Source: Herbaspirillum chlorophenolicum (lineage in GTDB: Bacteria; Pseudomonadota; Gammaproteobacteria; Burkholderiales; Burkholderiaceae_D). From it: a stretch of DNA of 64,000 nt. The position numbers and the translations under genes were made by a program. This document shows positions 29,000 through 40,530 of this stretch, piece after piece (within the stretch, counting starts at the first letter, position 1; the number at the start of each line of letters is the position of its first letter). The DNA is taken from NCBI RefSeq assembly GCF_001189955.1, contig NZ_LFLT01000024.1, positions 1 through 64,000 of the forward strand, read 5' to 3'. The notes under the pieces were generated by a model. The model was not told the DNA's origin. It made no database searches and saw only the letters and a list, made by a program, of their open reading frames with translations.

Positions 29000-29755
29000 T
29001 TGATCGTCTACGAATACCCTTTCAACGAGCGTATTCGCACGCTGTTGCGACTGGAAGACCTGTACGAGAAGTTCGTCTTCTTCCTGCACCAGGAAAGCCC
29101 GCAACAGCATCACATCGCCCTTGCCACCATTTTCGAAATGCTGGAGGTAGCCGGACGCGCCGACCTCAAGTCGGACCTGCTGCAAGAACTCGAGCGCCAG
29201 AAGCAGATGCTGCTGGCCTACCAGTCCAACCCCAATGTCGAGCCGGAGATGCTCAACGCCATCCTGGCCGAGGTCGACAAGGCCAGCAGCGCGCTGGCCG
29301 CAGCCCAGGGCAAGACCGGGCAGAACATCCGCGACAACGAATGGCTAATGAGCATCCGCGGTCGCACCATCATCCCCGGCGGCGCCTGCGAATTCGACCT
29401 GCCCGCGTACTACGCCTGGCAACAGCACAGCTTCGAGCGCCGTTTCAATGACATTTCGAACTGGTTCGCGCCGCTGATCCCGCTGGCCGACGCCATCACC
29501 ATCGTGCTGCGCCTGCTGCGCGAATCGGGCCACGCCGTGAAGATCAATGCCGCGGGCGGCAGCTACCAGCAAATGCTGCAGGGCAAGATCTACCAGATGC
29601 TGCGCCTGTCGCTGGACATCGAACTGGGCGCCATCCCCGAAATCTCCGCCAACAAGTACATGCTATGGGTACGCTTTACCCAGCAGGACGGCGATGAGAA
29701 ACCGCGTCCCCTCGAAGGCGAAGTGCCGTTCGAACTGGCGCTGTGCGGGTTTTAA
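29000..29755 (+). CDS. zapD: Cell division protein ZapD (FtsZ-ring stabiliser)
   Basis: A 251-residue cytoplasmic protein that binds the C-terminal peptide of FtsZ and bundles its filaments. The opening [21 protein letters not shown] and the closing beta region ([12 protein letters not shown]) are characteristic of the family (YacF). The start is TTG at 29000, with AAGGGA about 8 bases before; an upstream ATG is followed at once by a stop. It lies between coaE and yacG. Its partner FtsZ is encoded at 41175, with the matching C-terminal peptide. Confidence 0.93.
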   Translation: MIVYEYPFNERIRTLLRLEDLYEKFVFFLHQESPQQHHIALATIFEMLEVAGRADLKSDLLQELERQKQMLLAYQSNPNVEPEMLNAILAEVDKASSALAAAQGKTGQNIRDNEWLMSIRGRTIIPGGACEFDLPAYYAWQQHSFERRFNDISNWFAPLIPLADAITIVLRLLRESGHAVKINAAGGSYQQMLQGKIYQMLRLSLDIELGAIPEISANKYMLWVRFTQQDGDEKPRPLEGEVPFELALCGF

Positions 29756-29765
29756 GGAGCAAGCA

Positions 29766-29948
29766 ATGGCGACGATAGTCGATTGCCCGACCTGTGGGGC
29801 CAAGGTGGAATGGGCGGAAAAGAACAAGTACCGCCCTTTTTGTTCGGAACGCTGCAAACAGATCGACCTGGGCGCCTGGGCCGAAGAAAAGTATGCAATC
29901 CCGGCAGTGAACCTGCCGCAGGAAAACGACCAGGATACGTTGCAATAA
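29766..29948 (+). CDS. yacG: DNA gyrase inhibitor YacG, zinc-binding
   Basis: A 60-residue zinc protein that in E. coli binds GyrB and blocks DNA binding. The four zinc cysteines appear as CPTCG (residues 7-10) and FCSERC (26-30). The start is 10 bp after zapD, with AAGGAG overlapping the zapD stop region. It is the last gene of the pilBCD-coaE-zapD-yacG series; a terminator shared with the convergent mutT-type gene follows. Confidence 0.93.
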   Translation: MATIVDCPTCGAKVEWAEKNKYRPFCSERCKQIDLGAWAEEKYAIPAVNLPQENDQDTLQ

Positions 29949-29973
29949 GCGGGGGATCATTGCCGCATCGACA

Positions 29974-30000
29974 AAAAAGCCGCTGATTGCGGCTTTTTTA
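29974..30000. terminator. Shared bidirectional terminator (yacG / MutT-type gene)
   Basis: A6-GCCGC (29974-29984) and GCGGC-T6 (29990-30000) with a 5-nt loop, between convergent genes. Confidence 0.93.
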
Positions 30001-30049
30001 TTTCTTTTGCGATGGTTCTACGTCCGTCCTCACAACGCCAGCAGAAGCA

Positions 30050-30472
30050 TCAAGAGGATTGCCCAGCTTCGCCATACCGCACCAGGTCCAGCCACTCGAT
30101 CAACGGGACGGTCGCCGGCAACAGGGGCTCCACCCCCACGCTGCCCTGCCAGGCAAAAGCCTGGCCTTCCAGGCTTTGCGGTTCGCCGCGCCAGCTGCGG
30201 CTGATATAGAAATGCAATCGCACATGGGCATGCGGATAGACATGCTCGACGCCGCACCAGCCTTCGCCGTCCAGCACCTCGATGCCCAGCTCTTCCTTGA
30301 ACTCGCGCTGCAAGGCGGCGAAGATGGTTTCGCCGGGCTCGACCTTGCCGCCCGGGAATTCCCAATAACCGGCGTAGGGCTTGCCCTCCGGACGCTGGCC
30401 CAGCAGCACGTCGCCATTGGGCTGCATCAGGATGCCGACGGCGACGTCGATAGGCTTGACCGCCTCGTTCAT
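30050..30472 (-). CDS. MutT-type Nudix hydrolase (probable 8-oxo-dGTP diphosphatase)
   Basis: A 140-residue Nudix protein. The Nudix box (GGKVEPGETIFAALQREFKEELGI) lies around residues 39-62 and the strand before it, GYWEFPG, is the MutT signature; the position next to secA and yacG is where mutT lies in many proteobacteria. Its likely role is removing oxidised dGTP from the nucleotide pool. The frame is open 66 codons further upstream, but ATG 30472 overlaps the DUF815 stop (TGATG), so coupled translation and family length favour this start. Confidence 0.88.
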   Translation of the reverse strand: MNEAVKPIDVAVGILMQPNGDVLLGQRPEGKPYAGYWEFPGGKVEPGETIFAALQREFKEELGIEVLDGEGWCGVEHVYPHAHVRLHFYISRSWRGEPQSLEGQAFAWQGSVGVEPLLPATVPLIEWLDLVRYGEAGQSS

Positions 30473-31344
30473 CAGCCCTGCGCCTTTCCGGCGTAGTCGC
30501 GCGCGAATTGCCAGGCCACGCGGCCCGAGCGCGAGCTGCGCTGCAGCGCCCAACGCAGCGCATCGCCGCGCGCTTCCTCGATCTGGGCGTCGTTGCAGCC
30601 GAAGTGGCGCAGCCAGTGCGCGACGATCTCCAGGAAATCGTCCTGCTTGAACGGATAGAAAGTCACCCACAGGCCGAAACGCTCCGACAGGGAAATCTTC
30701 TCTTCCACCGTCTCGCCGGGATGCAGGTCGCCGTCATCGGTATGGGTATAGGTGCTGTTGTCGGACAGGCGTTCCGGCATCAGGTGGCGGCGATTGGAGG
30801 TGGCGTAGATCAGCACATTGTCCGACTGCGCGGCGATGCTGCCATCCAGCGCCACCTTGAGCGCCTTGTAGCCGCCCTCTCCCTCTTCGAAGGACAGGTC
30901 GTCGCAGAACACGATGAAGCGTTCCGGACGCGCCGAGACCATCTCGACGATGTCTTGCAGGTCGTGCAGGTCGTCCTTGTCGACTTCGATCAGGCGCAGG
31001 CCGCGGTCGGCGTACTGGTTCAGGCAGGCCTTGATCAGCGAGGACTTGCCGGTGCCGCGCGCGCCGGTCAACAGCACGTTGTTCGCCGGACGGCCTTCGA
31101 CGAACTGTTTGGTGTTCTGGTCGATCTGCTCTTTTTGCGGGCCGATGTTATGCAGGTCCGACAACGCGATCTTCGAAATATGGCCGACCGCCTGCAAATA
31201 GCCCGGCCGCTGGCCGCTGGGGCCGCGCCAGCGGAAAGCGACGCCGGCATTCCAGTCCGGCTCCTTGGACGACGCGGGCAACAGCGATTCGACGCGCGCC
31301 AGCAAGGCTTCGGCACGCTGCAGGAATTGGTCTAACTGGGTCAT
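30472..31344 (-). CDS. DUF815-family AAA ATPase
   Basis: A 290-residue ATPase of unknown function conserved in betaproteobacteria. Walker A GARGTGKSSL lies near residues 92-101, Walker B region FIVFCDDLSFEEGEGGYK about 150, and the sensor-like segment NVLIYATSNRRHLMPE follows; this is DUF815/AAA. Start at MTQLDQFLQRAE (31344), preferred over an unconserved upstream extension. It is coupled to the MutT-type gene by a one-base overlap. Palindromic element A separates it from argJ. Confidence 0.85.
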   Translation of the reverse strand: MTQLDQFLQRAEALLARVESLLPASSKEPDWNAGVAFRWRGPSGQRPGYLQAVGHISKIALSDLHNIGPQKEQIDQNTKQFVEGRPANNVLLTGARGTGKSSLIKACLNQYADRGLRLIEVDKDDLHDLQDIVEMVSARPERFIVFCDDLSFEEGEGGYKALKVALDGSIAAQSDNVLIYATSNRRHLMPERLSDNSTYTHTDDGDLHPGETVEEKISLSERFGLWVTFYPFKQDDFLEIVAHWLRHFGCNDAQIEEARGDALRWALQRSSRSGRVAWQFARDYAGKAQG

Positions 31345-31537
31345 GATCAATAGTCTGGGAATGATGGTTAGCGCCATTTTGACGCAAAGCGGCAAGCACC
31401 TGAGTGAATTAAATTCTTCCGAGGGCTCCGGGCATTCATGTTGCCGCCACCATCACGGTACAGCGTTCGCCACTTGTAGATTGAACGCTGTCGATCTCCA
31501 TGTTTAAAGCAAAAGAATCTATTCGCACGCCTCGGGG

Positions 31538-31649
31538 ACGTCGTGCGGGTGCTATTGAGGATGAGATGCAAGGCGCAAAACGCAGCCAGACTGGAGTCTG
31601 GCGAGGCTTTGCAACGCAGCAGATCGCCTCAATAGCGCCCGCACGACGT
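31538..31649. repeat. Palindromic element A (variable stems, conserved core)
   Basis: A 112-bp element ending inside the argJ stop codon region. Outer arms of 23 bases (31538-31560 and 31627-31649) pair with one G/T mismatch. The core has TGCAAGGC at 31567, GCAAAACGCAGCC to 31587, an inner hairpin GCCAGACT/AGTCTGGC (31585-31592, 31595-31602), and GAGGCTTTGCAACGC at 31603-31617. TGCAAGGC can pair with GCTTTGCA. The core is near-identical to that of element B (34579), but the stems differ. Not recognised as a named repeat family. Confidence 0.85.
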
Positions 31650-32885
31650 TCACGAGCGGTAGTCCGCGTTGATGGAAACGTAGTCATGCGACAAGTCGCA
31701 GGTCCAGATCGAGGCCTTGGCATTGCCGCGCGCCAGCTTCACGCGCACCACGATCTCGGCCTTCTTCATGACGCGCTGGCCGTCTTCCTCGCGGTAGTCG
31801 GGGTTGCGGCCGCCGTCCTTGGCGACCCAGACGTCATCCAGCCACAGGTTGATCTTCGACACGTCCAGGTCGTCCACGCCGGCGTAGCCGATGGCGGCCA
31901 GGATGCGGCCCAGGTTCGGGTCGGAGGCGAAGAAGGCGGTCTTGACCAGCGGCGAGTGGCCGATCGAGTAGGCGATCTGGCGGCATTCCTCGACGCTCTT
32001 GCCGTCTTCCACGGCCACTTCGATGAACTTGGTGGCGCCTTCGCCGTCGCGCACGATCTGGTGCGCCAGGTTCTGCGACAGTTCGGTGACGGCCGCGGCC
32101 AGTTGCTTGTACTCGGCGCTGTCGGCGCTGGTGATGTCCAGCTCGCCGGCGCCGGTGGCGATCAGCATGAAGGAGTCGTTGGTCGAGGTGTCGCCATCGA
32201 TGGTGATGCAGTTGAACGAATGGTCGGCGGCATCCTTGACCAGTTGGTTCAGGAGCGCCTGCGGAACCTTCGCATCGAAAGCCAGGAAGCCCAGCATGGT
32301 CGCCATGTTGGGCTTGATCATGCCGGCGCCCTTGCTGATGCCGGTCATTACGACCTGCTTGCCGCCGATAGTGACCGTACGCGATGCCGCCTTGGGCTGG
32401 GTGTCGGTGGTCATGATGGATTCGGCGGCGTTGAACCAGTTGTCGGCCTTCAGGTTGCCGATGGCCTGCGGCAAGCCGGCGGTGATGCGGTCGACCGGCA
32501 GCGGCTCCAGGATCACGCCGGTCGAGAACGGCAGGATCTGCGACGGCGCGCAGCCCAGCAGCTTGGCCAGGGCGTCACAGGTAGCGTTGGCACGCTTCAG
32601 GCCCTCTTCGCCGGTGCCGGCGTTGGCATTGCCGGTGTTGATCACCAGTGCACGGATCGGCGCGCCGTCCTTGACTTGTTCGAGGTGGGTCTTGCAGACC
32701 TGCACCGGCGCCGCGCAGAAGCGGTTCTTGGTGAACACCCCGGCGACCGTGGCCGTGGGCGCCAGCTTCAGCACCAGCAAGTCTTTACGGTTGGCCTTGC
32801 GCACGCCCGCCTCGGCATGGCCGAGTTCGATGCCGGCGACGGCTTTCAGGTCGGAAGAGACGGGAATCGGGGAATTGACGGCCAT
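31650..32885 (-). CDS. argJ: Bifunctional ornithine acetyltransferase / N-acetylglutamate synthase
   Basis: A 411-residue enzyme recycling the acetyl group from N-acetylornithine to glutamate in arginine synthesis. It is made as a precursor that cuts itself at the conserved Ala-Thr bond; the site is visible in [16 protein letters not shown] around residues 180-195, giving alpha and beta chains. The C-terminus VSINADYRS is the family end. It stands in the secA-to-mutT block, and its stop codon touches palindromic element A. Confidence 0.96.
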   Translation of the reverse strand: MAVNSPIPVSSDLKAVAGIELGHAEAGVRKANRKDLLVLKLAPTATVAGVFTKNRFCAAPVQVCKTHLEQVKDGAPIRALVINTGNANAGTGEEGLKRANATCDALAKLLGCAPSQILPFSTGVILEPLPVDRITAGLPQAIGNLKADNWFNAAESIMTTDTQPKAASRTVTIGGKQVVMTGISKGAGMIKPNMATMLGFLAFDAKVPQALLNQLVKDAADHSFNCITIDGDTSTNDSFMLIATGAGELDITSADSAEYKQLAAAVTELSQNLAHQIVRDGEGATKFIEVAVEDGKSVEECRQIAYSIGHSPLVKTAFFASDPNLGRILAAIGYAGVDDLDVSKINLWLDDVWVAKDGGRNPDYREEDGQRVMKKAEIVVRVKLARGNAKASIWTCDLSHDYVSINADYRS

Positions 32886-32961
32886 GGCGTGCTTTCAGCG
32901 AAAAATTCGGAACGCGTATTTTAAACACTTTCACCGGCGGACCGATGACAGCGGCATGAAA

Positions 32962-33699
32962 TCAGCCTGGCTGTGGCGCCAGGCCGTCCTCGATGATCTC
33001 GGCCGTCATGCGCGCCCATTGTGCGTACTGGCCGAGGCCGGGATGGAACTTGTCGATCGCCATCTCATGCGGCAGCGCCCATTGCAGTGAACAATAACGC
33101 AACATCGGCTCCCGCGCGATCCAGGCCCGCAGCGCATGGTCGAGCTTGCGCGCGTAGCGGCCAAGGTACCAGCGCAGCGGCTGCGGCGCAGCCGGCAGGT
33201 TGTGCAGTGGCGGCAACCCGGCAAACACGATGTGTTCGACTCCGGCCTGCGCCATCAGGCGTTCCACCAGCAGCCTGAGGTTGGCGATATAACGCTGCGG
33301 CGGCATCTGCGAGGTGACGTCGTTGGTACCCAGCGCCACCACCAGCACGGCGGCCGGGCCGATCTCATGCTGCGCCAGCAAGTCCAGCGCTTCCAGCGAG
33401 TTGACGCCGCTCTTGGCCACCAGTTGCCATTGCACCGTGCGCCCGCTGCGCTGCGCCAGATGGCGCGCCAGCGGCAAGGCCAGCGCGCGTTCCTGGCGGT
33501 CGACGCCGACACCGGCAGCCGATGAATCGCCTACCACCAGCAGCCTAAGCGGCTCGGCCGGCGCTGCCGGCGGCATGTCAGGCGCCTCCATTCCGGTGCG
33601 CGGGCCTTCGGCTTCAGGCAGGCGCAGCGCGGTCTTGCGCAGCCATTTGGCCTGGGCCAGCAACACAGGCCCGAGCAGGATCTTCGCGAAGGTCAGCAA
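32962..33699 (-). CDS. SGNH/GDSL-type esterase, membrane-anchored
   Basis: A 245-residue hydrolase of the SGNH family. The GDS block VVGDSSAAGVG with the catalytic serine lies near residue 58, the glycine/asparagine block LGTNDVT about 123, and the C-terminal DKFHPG gives the Asp-His pair. A hydrophobic N-terminus (about 1-15) suggests a signal anchor or export. The substrate is unknown; relatives are lipases and arylesterases. It follows the DUF2272 gene by 10 bp and precedes argJ by about 75 bp. Confidence 0.85.
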   Translation of the reverse strand: MLTFAKILLGPVLLAQAKWLRKTALRLPEAEGPRTGMEAPDMPPAAPAEPLRLLVVGDSSAAGVGVDRQERALALPLARHLAQRSGRTVQWQLVAKSGVNSLEALDLLAQHEIGPAAVLVVALGTNDVTSQMPPQRYIANLRLLVERLMAQAGVEHIVFAGLPPLHNLPAAPQPLRWYLGRYARKLDHALRAWIAREPMLRYCSLQWALPHEMAIDKFHPGLGQYAQWARMTAEIIEDGLAPQPG

Positions 33700-33709
33700 G
33701 CGCCTCTCC

Positions 33710-34507
33710 TCATGGCAACAGGTTCTTCACCACTGCCAGCCACGGCCGCTGGGAAATCGGGACCGCACGGCCCTGCGCATCCACCGGGATCAGCGATTCC
33801 GATACCGAATTGAACACGTTGCCGCCGATCACGCCGGCCCAGCCTTCATCCGCGTGCACCTCCACCACCATGTCGCAATGTCCCGCCAGGCCGGGCTGGA
33901 TCTCGTCGAGCGTGGTCGCCGTGTTGTTGCCGCGCGGCGCACAGAGCAAGTCGCCCGGCGCAACAGGCTCGCTGGCGGCCGGGCGCAGCACGAACTGCGG
34001 CGACGGAAGCGACTCGCGCTGCTTGAGGAAGCTCAGGTAGTTGAAATGGGTTTCGCTGGGTGCGAAATCCTGCGGCGCCACATTGGAGCTGACCATCAGC
34101 CAGGAAATGAAGGCGGCCGACCAGGCTTGCTGGCAATCGGCGCCGGTATAGTTCCTGCCGACCGCATGCCAGTATTCGGCAACGCGCTGCACCGCCTCGC
34201 CCTCATCTTCCAGCAAACCCAGGCGCGGCGCACTGAAGGGCTCGTGACGCATGTCGATCTGCTGGTTGCCGAAGAAATCCCATTCGGCCTTGGCCGCGTC
34301 CACCAGCGCGGCGCGCGTGGGTGGCGCGGTGCTGATCGCCACGGCCGGCACCGCAGTCACAGCCGGTTCAACCTGTGCCGGACGTACCGGCACATAGCCA
34401 GGATCGGCCGCGCCCTTCCATGTCGGCATCGGACTGGAGGCACAGCCGGCCAACAGCCCGGCGGCAAGGATCGCGGGCGATATCAGGGAAAGCTTGGCGG
34501 TTTGCAT
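33710..34507 (-). CDS. DUF2272-domain lipoprotein
   Basis: A 265-residue exported protein with a lipobox LLAGC near residue 21 and a Pro/Ala/Val linker to about residue 65. The DUF2272 domain follows: AEYWHAVGRNYTGADCQQAWSA, where the cysteine sits as in cysteine-peptidase-like folds, and GHCDMVVEV with a histidine, then GWAGVIGGNVFNSV. An NlpC/P60-like hydrolytic role is plausible from this Cys/His pair but not shown. ATG 34507 is chosen for signal peptide length. It lies between secA and the SGNH esterase. Confidence 0.8.
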   Translation of the reverse strand: MQTAKLSLISPAILAAGLLAGCASSPMPTWKGAADPGYVPVRPAQVEPAVTAVPAVAISTAPPTRAALVDAAKAEWDFFGNQQIDMRHEPFSAPRLGLLEDEGEAVQRVAEYWHAVGRNYTGADCQQAWSAAFISWLMVSSNVAPQDFAPSETHFNYLSFLKQRESLPSPQFVLRPAASEPVAPGDLLCAPRGNNTATTLDEIQPGLAGHCDMVVEVHADEGWAGVIGGNVFNSVSESLIPVDAQGRAVPISQRPWLAVVKNLLP

Positions 34508-34542
34508 TTTGTTGTTCTCCCACAAACGAAGTCGAAAAAAAA

Positions 34543-34568
34543 CCGTTCACCACATCGATGGTGAACGG
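34543..34568 (-). terminator. Terminator of secA
   Basis: CCGTTCACCA (34543-34552) and TGGTGAACGG (34559-34568) are exact complements; on the minus strand T8 follows. It lies about 190 bp past the secA stop because palindromic element B sits between. On the plus strand it also has a U-rich tail. Confidence 0.92.
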
Positions 34569-34578
34569 CTTCTTTTTA

Positions 34579-34741
34579 AGAACCTGTTCGGGATCTCGGC
34601 GGGAGTTGGGCAAATGTCATTTCAGGATGGGCTGCAAGGCGCAAAACGCAGCCGGGCCGGTTGGCCCGGCGAGGCTTTGCAACGCCGCAGACCGCCTGAA
34701 AGGGCATTTGGACAACCCCGACGAGATTCCGAACAGGTTCT
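34579..34741. repeat. Palindromic element B (variable stems, conserved core)
   Basis: A 163-bp element between the secA stop and its terminator. Outer arms 34579-34626 and 34695-34741 are complementary at most positions (few mismatches, one bulge). The core carries TGCAAGGC at 34633, GCAAAACGCAGCC to 34653, an inner hairpin GCCGGGCC/GGCCCGGC (34651-34658, 34663-34670) and GAGGCTTTGCAACGC at 34671-34685. The core sequence equals that of element A apart from the inner stem and a few bases. Confidence 0.88.
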
Positions 34742-34759
34742 AAGGCCAGCGCGGCTGGA

Positions 34760-37516
<2,757 letters not shown>

Positions 37517-37697
37517 GCTTGGATTCTATAAAAGCGCCGATGAAAGATCCGGCAGGCAGACGTTTGGCACCCGGCCGAAAGAACGCCCAATAATAAACCG
37601 TGGATTTTAGCACGCAGGCCCCATGGCGATGGCTTTCCCGGGCCATCAACCGGCTGCATCGCCTGTAGATCGGGCCCGATTGCAAAGATTCAATAGA

Positions 37698-37721
37698 AAA
37701 ACCCGCCAACGGGCGGGTTTT
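37698..37721 (-). terminator. Terminator of M23 peptidase gene
   Basis: AAAACCCGCC (37698-37707) and GGCGGGTTTT (37712-37721) with a 4-nt loop; on the minus strand the stem runs into T5. It lies about 45 bp after the peptidase stop. Confidence 0.9.
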
Positions 37722-37763
37722 GCAGGCAGCCGGACGGCCATCGGGGCGCAAATCGGGCCGGAT

Positions 37764-38741
37764 TCAGCGGCCCGCGACGAATACCGGCATCTGCTTGGGC
37801 TGGTTGCCGCCGGTCGCGCCCAGCGCCAGGAACTTGCGCGGGTCCTGGGCGATGCCGCGGATACGCACCTCGAAATGCAGGTGGGCCCCGGTCGAGCGGC
37901 CGGTCGAGCCGACATCGGCCACATGCTGGCCGCGCTTGACGATGTCGCCGACCTTCACGTACAGCTGGGAGGCATGGGCATAGCGCGTGATGATGTTGTT
38001 GCCGTGATCGATCTCCAGCATGTTGCCGAACTGATAATGATACTCGGAGGCAATCACCACGCCGGCCGCCGCCGCCACGATCCTGGTGCCGACCGGTGCA
38101 GGAAAGTCCAGGCCTTCATGGAAAGCGTTATGGCCGGTGAAAGGATCCAGGCGCCAGCCGAAGCTCGACGAGTTGTAGGCCACATTGACCGGCTGATTGG
38201 TTGGCAGCAGGCGCGACTTGATCTTGTCGCTCATCAGCGTCGATTCGACCGCATTGAGGTAGTCGGTGCGGTGGCCGGCATCGACCACCAGCGCATCCAG
38301 CATCCGGCGCAGCTCATCCATGCCGACATCACGGCCCGCGCCGGCGATGCTGGAAATCTCGGCGCCGCCGCGGCCGGGCAATTCCTTGAAATTGAATTCC
38401 TCAGGGCGGATGCCGGCCAGGCCCTGCACCCGCTCGCCCAGCGCGTCCAGGCGCATCATCTGGGCCTGCATCTCGCCGACCTTGACGGCCATCATGGCCA
38501 GGTTTTCCTTGAGGTATTTTTCCTTGCGGTCGTCTTCCTGCTGGTTCATCGATATGGCCAGCTTGTGGAACATGGGCGAGGCATCGGCGTCGGACGCATG
38601 GCGCAGCAAGAGATAGGAGCCCAGTACCGAGCAACCGGCGATCACGCCCATCAGCAGGACCAGCATGATGAACAGGTGTTTCGACCCCAGCGTGACGGAA
38701 CGGGCCCTGGTGAAACGGGGGTGCAGCAGGATAATTTGCAT
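37764..38741 (-). CDS. M23-family metallopeptidase, membrane anchored
   Basis: A 325-residue LytM-type protein: one N-terminal membrane helix (residues about 23-47), a coiled-coil region (about 65-115), then the zinc peptidase domain with HEGLDFPAP and HLHFEVRIRG carrying the family metal ligands. It likely acts on peptidoglycan crosslinks or, like EnvC/NlpD, activates an amidase; the ligands look intact, so activity is possible. In betaproteobacteria this gene regularly sits upstream of secA and divergent from a DUF721 gene, as here. Confidence 0.9.
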   Translation of the reverse strand: MQIILLHPRFTRARSVTLGSKHLFIMLVLLMGVIAGCSVLGSYLLLRHASDADASPMFHKLAISMNQQEDDRKEKYLKENLAMMAVKVGEMQAQMMRLDALGERVQGLAGIRPEEFNFKELPGRGGAEISSIAGAGRDVGMDELRRMLDALVVDAGHRTDYLNAVESTLMSDKIKSRLLPTNQPVNVAYNSSSFGWRLDPFTGHNAFHEGLDFPAPVGTRIVAAAAGVVIASEYHYQFGNMLEIDHGNNIITRYAHASQLYVKVGDIVKRGQHVADVGSTGRSTGAHLHFEVRIRGIAQDPRKFLALGATGGNQPKQMPVFVAGR

Positions 38742-38794
38742 CTTTGCTCCTTGGACTCCGGCCGGCTAACAACCGGATGTGATAAGGTTTAAAG

Positions 38795-39304
38795 ATGAAG
38801 TATCCATCTACATTCACCCCTTATCGGCCAAGCCTCTCGAGCGCCCAACGCATGGCGAAGAGCACGAAAGACGCTTCAGATTTCTTGCGGTCGAATTCGG
38901 CAATGGCGGCACTGCTGCCAGCCCTCACGCGCATGAATGCGCTGCAAAAGGCATGTGCCGCCACCCTGCCCACGATGTTTGCCGCGTGCGAGATATTGAA
39001 TTTCGAAGCAGGTGTACTGGTGATGACCGCGCCCAACGCAGCATTGGCGGCCCGGCTCAAACAGCAGCTCCCCACGCTGCAAGACCGCTTGCAAAAGGAC
39101 GGATGGCAGGTTAATTCAATCCGTATCAAAGTGCAAGTTGGCAGGATCGCCCCGCCGCCCGCGCCCAAGCGGGTCATCGAACTGACTGATAACGCACTGT
39201 CTTCCTTCGCCGAACTCAGCAATTCACTGTCCAACGACCCGCGCAGCCAAGGGCTAAAGGATGCCATCGACGCCATGGTACGCCGCCGAAAGGCACGTGC
39301 ATAG
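38795..39304 (+). CDS. DciA-like DUF721 protein
   Basis: A 169-residue protein. Residues 30-115 form the DUF721 domain (LQKACAATLPTMFAACEILNFEAGVLVMTAPNAALAARLKQQ in outline), the fold of DciA, which loads the replicative helicase DnaB in bacteria that lack DnaC. The C-terminal part is Ser/Asn-rich and basic. Divergent from the M23 peptidase gene with only about 50 bp between, so both promoters overlap. A role in replication is by family. Confidence 0.8.
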   Translation: MKYPSTFTPYRPSLSSAQRMAKSTKDASDFLRSNSAMAALLPALTRMNALQKACAATLPTMFAACEILNFEAGVLVMTAPNAALAARLKQQLPTLQDRLQKDGWQVNSIRIKVQVGRIAPPPAPKRVIELTDNALSSFAELSNSLSNDPRSQGLKDAIDAMVRRRKARA

Positions 39305-39454
39305 GAGAAACAAGGAAGGGAAAGCGGGGTTATTTCCAGTTAAAACCCCTGCCCGGCGCTTTTTCTTGTAAAAAATTTACGCCTTGCAAGAAGTGCCTCG
39401 AAGCCTCCGGCGGCCCCGAGATGCCGCCCATGCAGGCGGCGCAACCCCACAACA

Positions 39455-40390
39455 TCAGTTCAGCGCCCACTCCTGCCGGGCCTGCATCACATAGGTCTGC
39501 GGCGCATCTTCCAGCGAATCGAAGGTCACCACTTCATAGGCGTCGGGGTGCTTCAGCAGCTCGCGCAGCAACTGGTTGTTCAGGCCGTGGCCCGATTTGT
39601 GGGCATCGTAGCTGGCCAGGAGCGGATGGCCGATGAGATAGAGGTCGCCGATGGCGTCCAGGATCTTGTGGCGCACAAATTCATTGTCATAACGCAAACC
39701 ATCGGCGTTGAGGATGCGGTATTCATCCATCACGATCGCGTTCTCGAACGAGCCGCCACGGGCCAGGCCCATGCCGCGCAGGGTTTCAACGTCCTGCATA
39801 AAGCCGAAGGTACGTGCGCGGGCGATTTCTTTCACATAGGAATCGATGCCGAAATCGACCTCGGCCACCTGGCCGGTGCCGTCCACCGCAGGGTGGTTGA
39901 ATTCGATGAAGAATTTCAGGCGGAAACCGTCGTAGGGTTCGAGGCGCGCCCACTTCTCCTTGTCGCCCGTGCCTTCGCGCACTTCGACAGGCTTCTTCAC
40001 ACGGATGAATTTCTTGGCCGCGTTCTGTTCCTGCAAGCCGGCCTGCTGCAGCAGGAACACGAAAGAGGAGGCCGAACCGTCCATGATCGGGATTTCTTCC
40101 GCGGTCAGGTCGATATAGAGGTTGTCGATACCCAGGCCGGCGCAGGCCGACAGCAAATGTTCGACGGTGGACACCTTGGCGCCGTCCCTGGTCAGGGTAG
40201 ACGCCATGCGCGTATCGCCCACCCCGGTTGCGCTCATCGGCAGCTCGACCACCGGATCGAGGTCGATGCGGCGGAAGATGATACCGGTATCCGGTGCGGC
40301 CGGACGCAGGGTCAGCTCGACCTTGGTGCCCGAGTGGAGTCCGACGCCGACGGTCTGGACCAGATTCTTGATTGTGCGCTGTTTCAACAT
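39455..40390 (-). CDS. lpxC: UDP-3-O-acyl-N-acetylglucosamine deacetylase
   Basis: A 311-residue zinc enzyme for the committed step of lipid A synthesis. The zinc ligands are visible in VEHLLSA near residue 78 and in [14 protein letters not shown] (about 238-251), with the catalytic histidine in [13 protein letters not shown]. It lies at the end of the dcw region, as in E. coli, but here a peroxiredoxin gene stands between ftsZ and lpxC. In E. coli LpxC level is controlled by FtsH proteolysis; the tail here is unlike that of E. coli. Confidence 0.97.
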   Translation of the reverse strand: MLKQRTIKNLVQTVGVGLHSGTKVELTLRPAAPDTGIIFRRIDLDPVVELPMSATGVGDTRMASTLTRDGAKVSTVEHLLSACAGLGIDNLYIDLTAEEIPIMDGSASSFVFLLQQAGLQEQNAAKKFIRVKKPVEVREGTGDKEKWARLEPYDGFRLKFFIEFNHPAVDGTGQVAEVDFGIDSYVKEIARARTFGFMQDVETLRGMGLARGGSFENAIVMDEYRILNADGLRYDNEFVRHKILDAIGDLYLIGHPLLASYDAHKSGHGLNNQLLRELLKHPDAYEVVTFDSLEDAPQTYVMQARQEWALN

Positions 40391-40484
40391 CCCGTCATTA
40401 TAGCCAAGGCTATGGCGCCAAGGCCGCAGGGTGTTGCAAATCCGGATCAGCGGGAAATGACTTGTTTGCTAGCCGGCAAGATCC

Positions 40485-40512
40485 TGTCGTTCCTGCTTTC
40501 ACAGGAACGACA
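40485..40512. repeat. 11-bp perfect inverted repeat between peroxiredoxin and lpxC
   Basis: TGTCGTTCCTG (40485-40495) and CAGGAACGACA (40502-40512) around CTTTCA. It lies just after the peroxiredoxin stop. It has no U-tract on the minus strand, so it may be an RNA 3' stabiliser, a weak terminator or an operator for lpxC. Confidence 0.5.
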
Positions 40513-40530
40513 CGTCACCTTGATGCTTGC

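Noticed and set aside
28993-29002. ATG codon just before zapD as its start
   Set aside because: ATG is followed by CTT and then a stop codon; the TTG at 29000 opens the conserved zapD frame.
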